Notes: generated from the sequence alone by a model not told the origin. A stretch of DNA of 8,343 bases from Acidimicrobiia bacterium (GCA_029863035.1 JAOTWH010000088.1:1-8343), one strand, 5' to 3'; counted from the first letter of the stretch, positions 1 through 6,910 are shown. Made by a program: numbers and translations.

Positions 1-88
1 GGTATCGAACGAACTGGCCACCATGAACAGCCGGGTATTCGCGGAGGGGGCCATGGGTCTCGCCGCCGATTTTGGCGTGAGCCGATGA
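1..88 (+). CDS. C-terminal tail of an unrecognised protein (5' end outside window)
   Basis: An open frame (codons from base 2) runs in from the left edge and ends at TGA 86-88. Only 28 residues are visible, ending in GLAADFGVSR. The tail is Ala/Gly-rich and amphipathic and looks like a C-terminal helix of a soluble enzyme, but it is too short for me to name a family. The stop overlaps the start of the next gene in an ATGA arrangement (85-88), so the two genes are probably co-transcribed and translationally coupled. The call as coding rests on this overlap and the uninterrupted frame. Confidence 0.6.
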   Translation, partial: VSNELATMNSRVFAEGAMGLAADFGVSR

Positions 89-861
89 CCGCCGCTCTGG
101 TCGTCGTGGAGCCGGGGCCGATCACAACGGTTCGTCTGGAGAACCCGCCACTGAACCTCGTCACCGTCGAGCTCACACGAATCCTCGACCGTGCCCTGGC
201 CGGCATCGAAGACGATCACGATGTCCGCTGTGTGGTGGTGACGGGCACCGGCGAGCGGGCGTTCTGCGCCGGATCCGACGTCAAGGAGTTCGAATCACTG
301 AGCGGTCGCGTCGGCGAGGGCAAGCTGGTGCTGGAGAAGGCCGTCTACCGGCGGCTGGCTCTTCTGCCGATCCCGACCATCGCCGCCATCCAGGCCGACG
401 CCCTCGGTGGCGGTCTGGAGCTGGCCCTCTGCTGCGACCTGCGGGTGGCCGACGAGCGATCGAAGCTTGGCCTGCCAGAAGTCCGCCTCGGTGTCATGCC
501 GGGCTCCGGCGGCACGCAACGGCTTCCCAGGGTCGTTGGAATCGCAAAGGCCAAGGAGCTCATTCTCATGGGGGAGATCATCAGTGCAGCCGAAGCGGCC
601 GAGATCGGCCTGGTGAATCGTGTCGTCCCGGAGGGCAGGGCGCTCGACGAGGCCATGGCGATGGCCGAGACGATCGCCGCCCGAGGGCCGTTCGCGGTGC
701 GTGAAGCGAAGCGGGCCCTCGACATGGCGGGCGATGTGACCCTCGATGAGGGCCTCGCCGGTGAGCTCGCCGCCTCCGAGAGGATCTTCTCTTCCCAGGA
801 CATGTTGGAGGGAGCAAAAGCATTCTTCGAGAAAAGGCCGCCCCGATTCTCCGGTGAGTGA
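85..861 (+). CDS. Enoyl-CoA hydratase/isomerase family protein (crotonase fold)
   Basis: A 258-residue protein of normal length for single-domain crotonases, which hydrate, isomerise or cleave acyl-CoA thioesters in the cytoplasm. The oxyanion-hole segment FCAGSDVKEF lies at residues 60-69 and the second one, ALGGGLELAL, at 106-115. E112 (GGGLELA) and E132 (LPEVRLG) align with the two catalytic glutamates of rat mitochondrial enoyl-CoA hydratase (E144, E164), and GSGGTQRLPR follows at 140-149. With both acids present, true hydratase activity is plausible, although the family is too diverse to fix the substrate. The usual NGxALGGG is QADALGGG here. The start is the ATG overlapping the upstream stop (ATGA); no good Shine-Dalgarno precedes it, which fits translational coupling. 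The next gene follows after 24 bases. Confidence 0.93.
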   Translation: MTAALVVVEPGPITTVRLENPPLNLVTVELTRILDRALAGIEDDHDVRCVVVTGTGERAFCAGSDVKEFESLSGRVGEGKLVLEKAVYRRLALLPIPTIAAIQADALGGGLELALCCDLRVADERSKLGLPEVRLGVMPGSGGTQRLPRVVGIAKAKELILMGEIISAAEAAEIGLVNRVVPEGRALDEAMAMAETIAARGPFAVREAKRALDMAGDVTLDEGLAGELAASERIFSSQDMLEGAKAFFEKRPPRFSGE

Positions 862-874
862 CCACGGGTCTCGC

Positions 875-880
875 GAAAGG
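875..880 (+). promoter_or_regulatory. Ribosome binding site of the LLM oxidoreductase gene
   Basis: GAAAGG lies five bases upstream of the ATG at 886, in the 24-base gap after the enoyl-CoA hydratase stop. It supports that ATG as the start. Confidence 0.6.
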
Positions 881-885
881 TAGTT

Positions 886-1920
886 ATGGAAACGAACGGT
901 CAGCAGAATTCGAACATCGAGAGGTTCGGGGTGTTCCTCCCCTCCTTCGTATGGCCCGGTGATGGGCCGGAGCGAGCTCGCGGGATCATCGACTTCGCCC
1001 GCGAGGTCGAGAACATCGGGTTCGACTCGATCTTCATCACCGACCACCTGCTCGCCGCCAAGCAGTTCTACTCGGTTTCGTTTCTGGAGCCCTTCACGGC
1101 GCTGTCGCTGGTGGCGGGTGTCACCGAACGAGTCAAGCTGGGCACGTCCGTGATGGTCATGCCGATACGAGAGCCGGTGTTGATGGCGAAACAGCTCGCC
1201 ACGATGCAGTTCCTTTCCAACAACCGGTTCGTGCTCGGGGCCGGGATCGGGTGGTACCCGCCTGAGTACGCAGCCACCGGTGTGAAGAAGTCCGAACGAG
1301 GTGCCCGCACCGACGAGATCCTCGAGATCGTCGTCGCCCTCCTCGAAGGGGAGACAGTCACCTACCAGGGGCAGTTCTACTCCATCGAGGACGTCCTCAT
1401 CGAGCCACGGTCCAGCCAGCGTCCGGACGTGTGGATCGGCGGCGGATCCCAGCTCGCCGACCCAGGTTCGCCCGATCTGCCCCGCATCGTGGAACCGGTG
1501 AAACGCCGCATCCTGGCTTCTGAGGGTTGGATACCCCGACCGACCTGCCCTCCCGAGGACATCGCCCGCGACTGGGACGAGCTACAGGTCTATTTCAAGG
1601 AGAACGGCCGCGATCCGGCCGAGCTCGCCGTGGTCCACGAGAACTTCTATCACTTCGTGGGTACCCAGGACGCTGCCCGGGCCCGCCAGGAACAACACGA
1701 GGCGATGCTCCGGGTGATGAGCGAGGCACGTGGACCCGAGTACCTGGAACGCGTCTACCTCTTTGGGACACCGGACGAGGTGGTCGAGTCGCTGCAAACC
1801 CGGGTCGATGCCGGGGTGCAGAGCTTCATACTCCACACGATGACGCCAGACCCGGCTCAGCTCGAACAGTGGGCGACGCAAATCATCCCCCACGTGCGCT
1901 TCCCGACCGAGGCCAGGTGA
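886..1920 (+). CDS. LLM class (luciferase-like) flavin oxidoreductase, probably F420-dependent
   Basis: A 344-residue luciferase-like monooxygenase superfamily protein with a TIM-barrel fold. Visible family motifs are SIFITDHLL (48-56), GTSVMVMPIREP (86-97), RFVLGAGIGW (114-123) before the substrate loop, RGARTDEIL (138-146), PDVWIGGGS (180-188) and the C-terminal GTPDEVVESL...DAGVQSFIL (294-316). The C-terminal block and overall layout resemble the F420-dependent LLM subgroup common in actinobacteria, but the cofactor (F420 or FMN) cannot be proven by reading. The first dozen residues are a polar extension ahead of the first strand (FGVFLPS). The GTGA overlap with the next gene (1917-1920) indicates coupling. 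Members perform hydride transfer or monooxygenation on very varied substrates; here it could act on a product of the neighbouring hydratase or dehydrogenase, which is inference only. Confidence 0.9.
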   Translation: METNGQQNSNIERFGVFLPSFVWPGDGPERARGIIDFAREVENIGFDSIFITDHLLAAKQFYSVSFLEPFTALSLVAGVTERVKLGTSVMVMPIREPVLMAKQLATMQFLSNNRFVLGAGIGWYPPEYAATGVKKSERGARTDEILEIVVALLEGETVTYQGQFYSIEDVLIEPRSSQRPDVWIGGGSQLADPGSPDLPRIVEPVKRRILASEGWIPRPTCPPEDIARDWDELQVYFKENGRDPAELAVVHENFYHFVGTQDAARARQEQHEAMLRVMSEARGPEYLERVYLFGTPDEVVESLQTRVDAGVQSFILHTMTPDPAQLEQWATQIIPHVRFPTEAR

Positions 1921-2765
1921 GGGGGCGAGTCGCCCTCATCGGCAACCCGCTGAAACGGAAGCACTCGGCGGTGATGCACAATGCCGCATTCGCCGCGCAC
2001 GGCATCGATGCCACCTACGAGCTCCGGCCCATCGAACCCGGCGACCTCGGCCCGTTCTTCAGCGAGGCGCGCCAGCCCGATTGGCTCGGGTTCGGGGTTA
2101 CCGCGCCCTACAAGCAGGCCGCCATGGTTCATCTCGACGAGATAGAGCCGGGCGCCATGGCTATCGGGGCGGTCAACAACGGGCTGCGACGTGACGACGG
2201 GTCGCTTGTCGGATTCAACACGGACGCCTCGGGGTTCATCGCGGCAGTTGAATCGACTGGGACGGCGGTGGCCGGCCGCTCCGCCGTGGTGGTGGGTGCG
2301 GGCGGAGCGGCGCGAGCGGTGGTGTGGGCCCTGCTCGACGCCGGTGTCGAGTCGGTGTTCGTTGCCAATCGCACGCCCGGACGCGCCCGCGAACTGGCCG
2401 AGAGTCTCTCCCCATACGGCGCCGTCGTGCCCGGGTCGCTCGACGATCCGTCGATGGCCCACGCTCTCGCCTCGGCGGCCATCGCCGTGAACGCCACCAC
2501 CGTCGGGATGACCACCGACACCGTGGCCCTCGACGTGGCCGTCCTTCCCGACGATGCCCTGGTGTTCGATCTGGTCTACGTCCCGCCGGACACCCCCCTG
2601 GTCCGGGCCGCCACAGCCCGCGGGTTGAAGGTGTGCAACGGCATGGAAATGCTGGTGCGCCAGGCCGAGATCGCCTTCCAACGGTGGACCGGGATCGGGT
2701 CGACTGCCGATGTCATGCGAAGCGCCGTCGAGGCGTGGCTGCCCCACTCCGAGACGGAACGCTGA
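1917..2765 (+). CDS. Shikimate dehydrogenase-like NADP-dependent oxidoreductase with altered substrate motif
   Basis: A 282-residue member of the AroE/YdiB family, of usual length. GTG 1917, overlapping the previous stop as GTGA with GAGG at 1909-1912, is chosen because the first strand (VALIGNP, 5-11) begins at once; the open frame continues upstream but without homology. Catalytic Lys (VTAPYK, K66), AVNN (85-88) and catalytic Asp (FNTD, D103) are present. The dinucleotide site has GAGGAAR (127-133) and NRTPGR (151-156), pointing to NADP. MLVRQAEIAF near the C-terminus keeps the substrate-contacting Gln. Two substrate positions differ from E. coli AroE. The N-terminal HSxSP motif reads RKHSA (14-18), placing Lys where the first shikimate-binding Ser would be. 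The Asn of NVTVP is Gly (60), as in YdiB. It may reduce a 3-oxo acid other than 3-dehydroshikimate, so no aroE symbol is given. Confidence 0.85.
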   Translation: MRGRVALIGNPLKRKHSAVMHNAAFAAHGIDATYELRPIEPGDLGPFFSEARQPDWLGFGVTAPYKQAAMVHLDEIEPGAMAIGAVNNGLRRDDGSLVGFNTDASGFIAAVESTGTAVAGRSAVVVGAGGAARAVVWALLDAGVESVFVANRTPGRARELAESLSPYGAVVPGSLDDPSMAHALASAAIAVNATTVGMTTDTVALDVAVLPDDALVFDLVYVPPDTPLVRAATARGLKVCNGMEMLVRQAEIAFQRWTGIGSTADVMRSAVEAWLPHSETER

Positions 2766-2766
2766 G

Positions 2767-3999
2767 TTGACCCGTCGCATCGATCGTGCCCTGGAACTAG
2801 CCGGTCTCCCGGCCCTAGAGCGCTCGGCCTGGGTGGAGGTCGACATCGATGTGCTCATCGCCAATGCGGGCGCGCTTCTCTCCCTCGCCAGCCCCGCCGC
2901 CCTCGGTGCGGTGGTGAAGGCCGACGGCTACGGCCATGGGCTCGAGATGGCCGGGCGATGCGCCGTCGCCGGGGGCGCCGAATGGCTCTGCGTGGCCGAC
3001 TCGGCAGAGGCGGCCCGCCTCCGCCGCGACGGCTATGAGGGGCGAATCTTCGTGCTCTACCCGGTACCCCCAGCGATCGTCGCGGCCATGGCCCGTCTTG
3101 GGGTTGACGTAACGGTGGGGAGCACCCACGAGGCCTCAACCATCGCGGAGCACCTGGCACCAGGCGACCCGATCCTGTCGGTCCATCTCGAGATCGACAC
3201 CGGGATGACTCGGGGAGGAGTGTTTCCGGGTGATGCCGTAGCCGCTGCGAGCGCCATCAGCGATGCCCCGACGACCAGCTTGGCCGGAGTGTGGACCCAC
3301 CTGGCCGCACCGGAGGATCCGTTGACGGCCGGCGACCAGCTCGGACGATTCGAGGCGGTACTGGCAGAGTTGGCCGCAGCGAACATCGATCCCGGGGCGG
3401 TTCACGTTGCGGCCTCTGGCGAGCTCCTCGCCGCCCATACGGATGCGCACACCCTGGTGCGACCGGGTCTGGCCCTGTACGGAGTACATCCCGGTGCAGG
3501 TGATCCACTCCCTCCCCCGGTCGCCCCTGCTCTCGCCGTCAGAGCACATCCGGTGCGCATCGCCGAGGTGGCAGCGGGAACGGCCGTCGGTTACGCCGGG
3601 ACGTGGACCGCACAGAGGGTCTCGATCATCGCCACTCTCCCCGTGGGATATGCCGACGGTTGGTCCCGTGCATCGTCACCGGGAACCTCGGTGCTAGTAG
3701 AGGGAGAACGCGCCCCGGTGGTGGGCAGGGTGTCTTCGGACTCACTCACCGTGGACGTGACCGGGATTGCTGAGGTCGGGCCCGACTCGGAGTTCACCCT
3801 GCTGGGCAGCGCCGGCCGCAACGAGATCACCGCAGATGCCGTCGCCGAAGTCCGGCGAACCATCTCCTGGGAGGTCCTCCAACAACTCGGAGCTCGACTG
3901 GCAAGGGTCTACACGTCGGGCCCGGTGCCCGTCGCCCTGCGCGCCGAGTCGACGATCCGCATCACCGAGGCACCAGGGGTCTCCGTCCCGCCCTATTGA
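2767..3999 (+). CDS. Alanine racemase-like PLP-dependent protein (fold type III)
   Basis: A 410-residue protein with the alanine racemase layout: N-terminal PLP-binding TIM barrel and C-terminal beta domain. The PLP lysine is K51 in VVKADGYGHG. R149 in EIDTGMTRGGV matches the cofactor-region Arg136 of Geobacillus Alr, R232 in LVRPGLALYG matches Arg219, Y276 in VGYAGTW matches catalytic Tyr265, and Y295 in VGYADGW matches Tyr284. The usual CMDQ motif reads SSDS (323-326), so the active-site Met is Ser. TTG 2767 is preferred, one base after the aroE-like stop, with a weak GACGGA at 2753-2758; an in-frame ATG at 2710 would add residues inside the upstream gene without homology. Both ends are longer than in typical 370-residue racemases, by about 20 residues each. 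It may be an alanine racemase or one for another amino acid. No D-Ala ligase or cell-wall gene is visible nearby, so no alr symbol is given. Confidence 0.85.
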   Translation: MTRRIDRALELAGLPALERSAWVEVDIDVLIANAGALLSLASPAALGAVVKADGYGHGLEMAGRCAVAGGAEWLCVADSAEAARLRRDGYEGRIFVLYPVPPAIVAAMARLGVDVTVGSTHEASTIAEHLAPGDPILSVHLEIDTGMTRGGVFPGDAVAAASAISDAPTTSLAGVWTHLAAPEDPLTAGDQLGRFEAVLAELAAANIDPGAVHVAASGELLAAHTDAHTLVRPGLALYGVHPGAGDPLPPPVAPALAVRAHPVRIAEVAAGTAVGYAGTWTAQRVSIIATLPVGYADGWSRASSPGTSVLVEGERAPVVGRVSSDSLTVDVTGIAEVGPDSEFTLLGSAGRNEITADAVAEVRRTISWEVLQQLGARLARVYTSGPVPVALRAESTIRITEAPGVSVPPY

Positions 4000-4078
4000 G
4001 TGCCCCTCTCTTCGGTGTCGTAGCGGGCAGTAGTATCGAAACGAGTAGAGATAACGGCTTTCCATCAGGAGATTCTCG
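4000..4078 (+). promoter_or_regulatory. Intergenic gap with possible weak promoter for the downstream cluster
   Basis: This 79-base stretch is the largest non-coding gap in the window. It is less GC-rich than the genes around it. A TAGTAT at 4031-4036 resembles a -10 box, but no convincing -35 lies 16-18 bases upstream (the nearest, TTCGGT 4011-4016, is 14 bases away). A short inverted repeat, TGCCC 4001-4005 with GGGCA 4025-4029, has a 19-base loop and no T tract, so it is a poor terminator. A new transcription unit could begin here, but read-through from the racemase-like gene is equally possible. Confidence 0.25.
4067..4071 (+). promoter_or_regulatory. Strong ribosome binding site of the DUF993 gene
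   Basis: AGGAG sits seven bases before ATG 4079 and is among the best Shine-Dalgarno sequences in the window. It fixes the start of the DUF993 gene and fits independent translation at the head of a new gene group. Confidence 0.75.
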
Positions 4079-5248
4079 ATGTCATCCAGAACGGTGACGA
4101 TCCCGCTCGAGGACGGATCCCTGACACGTCACTCGCTCGGTGAGCCCGGTCACTTCGAGCGACCAACCGAACCGTTGAAGAGCCGTCGTGCTTTCGCCGC
4201 GGTTCATGTCGTGGCCGATCCTCTCGCTGAGAACACCCCAGCATCGGGAGCCAACGTGGACTGGGACGCCACCTTGGCATTCCGCCGCCATCTCTGGTCG
4301 TGGGGTTTGCCGGTGGCAGAGGCCATGGACACTGCCCAGCGCGGCATGGGTCTCGACTGGTCGGCCACTCGAGAATTGATCGTCCGCTCGGTGACCGAGG
4401 CACAGGCCGAAGGCGGCGACATCGCCTGCGGTGCCAACACCGACCAGTTGCCGCAGAGTCCGGCGACTCCGAGCCAGATCGTGGACGCCTACCACGAGCA
4501 GATCGATCTCATCGAGAGCCATGGAGGGCAGGCCGTAGTGATGGCCAGCCGCCATCTCGCCGCGATCGCCCAGGGTCCCGATGACTACCACCAGGCCTAC
4601 TCGGAGGTACTCGGGCAGGTTTCGGGCAAGGCGATCGTGCACTGGCTGGGCGACATGTTCGACCCTGCGCTCGCCGGCTACTGGGGTTCGGGCGACTTGG
4701 ATGCAGCCGCCGACTCCTTCATCACCGTCGTCACGGAAAACGCCGGGAAGATCGATGGCGTCAAGCTCTCCCTGCTCGACATGGATCGCGAGATCGAGCT
4801 GCGACGCCGCCTCCCCGATGGTGTCCGCATGTACACCGGAGACGACTTCAACTATCCCACGACCATAAAGGGCGACGGGAATCGCCACAGCGACGCATTC
4901 CTGGGAGCCTTCGATCTGATCGCCCCGGCCGCCTCGGCCGCGATCCAGGCCCTCGACGACGACGAGGTGGACCAGTTCGACAAGATCCTGGCACCGACGC
5001 TCCCCCTCGCCCGCCATGTGTTCTCCAGCCCCACCTACTACTACAAGACCGGAGTTGTCTTCATGGCCTACTTGTGTGGTCACCAGGACCATTTCCGCAT
5101 GGTGAACGGTTTGGAAGCTGCCAGATCGATCGTCCACCTCTCTCGACAGTTCGTGCTGGCAGACCAGGCCGGGCTCCTCCCCGATCCCGACCTGGCCGCC
5201 CACCGCATGGGATTGGTCCTCGAGCTGGCAGGGATCACTCAGTCATGA
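4079..5248 (+). CDS. DUF993 family protein (dihydrodipicolinate synthase/aldolase superfamily)
   Basis: A 389-residue protein that I recognise as DUF993 from characteristic segments: AFAAVHVVADPLAEN (38-52), WDATLAFRRHLWSWGL (62-77), AEAMDTAQRGMGLDW (80-94), HWLGDMFDPALAGYWG (188-203), YTGDDFNYP (252-260) and GHQDHFRMVNGLEAAR (334-349). Length is normal for the family. The fold is expected to be a TIM barrel of the dihydrodipicolinate synthase type. K229 in DGVKLSLLD sits after a strand where those enzymes carry the Schiff-base lysine (GIKxxxGD), making it the candidate nucleophile. That points to a class I aldolase, dehydratase or lyase acting on a 2-oxo acid or keto-sugar, but no reaction is established to my knowledge. 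It starts a gene group with a sugar-dehydrogenase-like flavoprotein and an aldehyde dehydrogenase, consistent with sugar or polyol catabolism. Confidence 0.85.
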   Translation: MSSRTVTIPLEDGSLTRHSLGEPGHFERPTEPLKSRRAFAAVHVVADPLAENTPASGANVDWDATLAFRRHLWSWGLPVAEAMDTAQRGMGLDWSATRELIVRSVTEAQAEGGDIACGANTDQLPQSPATPSQIVDAYHEQIDLIESHGGQAVVMASRHLAAIAQGPDDYHQAYSEVLGQVSGKAIVHWLGDMFDPALAGYWGSGDLDAAADSFITVVTENAGKIDGVKLSLLDMDREIELRRRLPDGVRMYTGDDFNYPTTIKGDGNRHSDAFLGAFDLIAPAASAAIQALDDDEVDQFDKILAPTLPLARHVFSSPTYYYKTGVVFMAYLCGHQDHFRMVNGLEAARSIVHLSRQFVLADQAGLLPDPDLAAHRMGLVLELAGITQS

Positions 5249-5284
5249 GGAAGAGTGGGTCGGCCTTTACACGCAGGAGACAAC

Positions 5285-5291
5285 AAGGGAG
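5285..5291 (+). promoter_or_regulatory. Ribosome binding site deciding a TTG start for the GMC oxidoreductase
   Basis: AAGGGAG lies five bases before TTG 5297. An alternative in-frame GTG at 5255 would add 14 residues (GRPLHAGDNKG...) with no family resemblance and would translate this site as coding. The TTG places the FAD-binding strand (DVLIVGAG) at residue 9, as expected for the family. Confidence 0.7.
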
Positions 5292-5296
5292 CCCCA

Positions 5297-6910
5297 TTGG
5301 CTACTAAGAAAGATCAGGCCGACGTACTCATTGTGGGCGCGGGAGCATCCGGTGGGATCGCGGCCCGCTACCTCGCCGAAGCCGGGCTATCGGTGGTCTG
5401 CCTCGAGCAAGGTCGCTGGCACGACCGCAGCGAGTTCCGGGGCACTTCGCCCGATTGGGAGATCACGGGCCGCAAGCAGTGGTTCCCCAATCCGACCATC
5501 CGTGACCTTCCCCAGGACTACCCGCTCAACGAGGACGAGAGCGATATCGCACCGCTGATGTTCAACGCGGTGGGCGGGAGCTTGATCCTCTACGCCGGTG
5601 TGTGGCCCCGCATGCTCCCCTCCGACTTCAAGGTGAGGACCCTCGACGGCGTCGCTGACGACTGGCCCCTCACCTACGAGGAGCTCCAGCCTTACTACGA
5701 GCGGACGGAAGCAGACATCGGCGTGTCCGGGCTCGAAGGCGACCCCGCCTACCCCCCGGGGGCCGGCCCCCCTCTCCCACCCCTCCCCCTCGGCCCAGGG
5801 GCGATGAACATCGCCCGGGCCCACGATCGGCTCGGCTGGCACTGGTGGCCGGAGCCCAACGCCATCCTCTCCCGGCCCTACCAGGGTCGCAACCCCTGCG
5901 TGCAGTCGGGAACCTGCCAGCAGGGCTGCAACGAGGGTGCCAAGGCCACCACCGATCAGACCCACTGGCCCATCGCCATCGAGCACGGTGCCAAGCTCAT
6001 CACCGGTGCCAGGGTTCGTCGCATCGTCACCGAGAACGGGCTCGCCACCGGAGCAGAGTGGATCGACGAGAACGGCCAAGAGCACTTCCAGCCAGCCGAC
6101 GTTGTCGTCATGGCAGCCAATTCGATCGGCACGGCACGCATCCTTCTCAACTCGGCGACTCCGGAGTGTCCCGACGGTCTAGCCAACTCGAGCGGTCTGG
6201 TTGGTCGCCGGCTCATGATGCACCCCTTTGCGTCGGTGACCGGGCTGTTCGACGGGGACTTGGAAAGCTGGCAGGGCCAGTTCGGATGCAGTATCGAGTC
6301 CTTCGAGTTCTACGAGACCGATGAATCGCGCGGGTTCGTGCGCGGTGCCAAGTGGGGCCTTGCTCCCACCGGGGGGCCCATCAACATGGCGCTGCCCGCC
6401 CGTGCCGGCGAATCGGAGTGGGGCCCCAATCACCACCTGCTCTTCAGAGAGCGGTTCGGACGGGGTCAAAGCTGGGGTCTGTTTGGCGAGGACCTCCCCA
6501 ACGAGGACAACCGGGTCGAGCTCGACGACGACCTCACGGACAGCTCGGGTATCCCCGCCCCCAAGATCATCTACAAGGTGGCCGAGAACTCCCGCAAGCT
6601 GTTGGACTTCCACATCGAGAAGGCAAGCGAGTCGATGATCGAGGCGGGCGCCCACAAAGTGGAGACCGACAGCCTGATGCGATACTCCGGCTGGCATCTC
6701 CTTGGAACGGCCCGCATGGGTGACGATCCCGAGACATCGGTGGTGGACCGTTGGGGACGTTCCCACGACATCTCCAACCTCTACGTTGTCGATGGAAGCG
6801 TGTTCGTAACCTCCAGCGGCACCAACCCCACCAGCACCATCGCCGCCCTCGCCATGAGGACCGCAGAACACATGGCTCAGGACCGCTTCAACCAAGAGGT
6901 GGCGGTATGA
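5297..6910 (+). CDS. GMC family FAD-dependent oxidoreductase (sugar/alcohol dehydrogenase large subunit)
   Basis: A 537-residue flavoprotein of the glucose-methanol-choline family, in the branch containing the large subunits of gluconate 2-, fructose and glucoside 3-dehydrogenases. The FAD site is VLIVGAGASGG (10-20) with E37 ending the second strand. Other signs are NAVGGSLILYAG (90-101), DDWPLTYEELQPYYE (121-135), a proline-rich stretch (153-167), VVMAANSIGTARILL (270-284) and the C-terminal VVDGSVFVTSSGTNPTSTI (497-515). H467 in GWHLLGTARMG and N510 in SGTNP fit the active-site His and second His/Asn of GMC enzymes. Three cysteines form C-x5-C-x3-C (C201, C207, C211). There is no leader: the FAD strand begins at residue 9. 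A small-subunit gene overlaps its stop, and no cytochrome gene follows, so the electron acceptor is unknown. An alcohol, sugar or polyol is the likely substrate type. Confidence 0.92.
   Translation: MATKKDQADVLIVGAGASGGIAARYLAEAGLSVVCLEQGRWHDRSEFRGTSPDWEITGRKQWFPNPTIRDLPQDYPLNEDESDIAPLMFNAVGGSLILYAGVWPRMLPSDFKVRTLDGVADDWPLTYEELQPYYERTEADIGVSGLEGDPAYPPGAGPPLPPLPLGPGAMNIARAHDRLGWHWWPEPNAILSRPYQGRNPCVQSGTCQQGCNEGAKATTDQTHWPIAIEHGAKLITGARVRRIVTENGLATGAEWIDENGQEHFQPADVVVMAANSIGTARILLNSATPECPDGLANSSGLVGRRLMMHPFASVTGLFDGDLESWQGQFGCSIESFEFYETDESRGFVRGAKWGLAPTGGPINMALPARAGESEWGPNHHLLFRERFGRGQSWGLFGEDLPNEDNRVELDDDLTDSSGIPAPKIIYKVAENSRKLLDFHIEKASESMIEAGAHKVETDSLMRYSGWHLLGTARMGDDPETSVVDRWGRSHDISNLYVVDGSVFVTSSGTNPTSTIAALAMRTAEHMAQDRFNQEVAV

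Noticed and set aside
1527..1916. Extension of the AroE-like protein upstream to base 1527
   Set aside because: It would add 130 Arg/Gly/Pro-rich residues lying out of frame inside the LLM gene. The family's first strand begins right after GTG 1917.
1857..2864. Long open frame of 335 codons on the minus strand opposite the AroE-like gene
   Set aside because: Its product is rich in Gly, His, Arg and Asp with no recognisable family, and the opposite strand carries clear catalytic motifs. Long antisense frames are expected in GC-rich codon-biased DNA.
1917..3999. Reading the AroE-like and racemase-like genes as housekeeping aroE and alr
   Set aside because: Both have altered substrate-site motifs and neither has neighbours from the shikimate or peptidoglycan pathways here. 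The family assignment is kept but the symbols are withheld.
4001..4029. Terminator hairpin after the racemase-like gene
   Set aside because: Only a 5-base stem with a 19-base loop and no T run, so too weak to call.
4082..5203. Open frame of 373 codons on the minus strand opposite the DUF993 gene
   Set aside because: It has no domain I recognise and mirrors the DUF993 gene, whose family motifs run the full length of the + strand.
5752..5772. C/G-run palindrome, including a perfect 14-base palindrome at 5758-5771
   Set aside because: It falls inside the codons of the GMC proline-rich segment (PPGAGPPLPP). Low-complexity proline and glycine codons explain it, and it has no T tract or gene boundary to make it a terminator.
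5387..6895. Two minus-strand open frames (5387-6085 and 6179-6895) opposite the GMC gene
   Set aside because: Low-complexity Gly/Val/Glu-rich products without motifs, entirely inside a well-supported gene.
6751..6906. Extension of the small dehydrogenase subunit upstream to ATG 6751
   Set aside because: The extra 52 residues are His/Arg-rich, lie out of frame inside the GMC C-terminal motif and do not form a Tat signal. ATG 6907 has a good ribosome site and overlaps the GMC stop.
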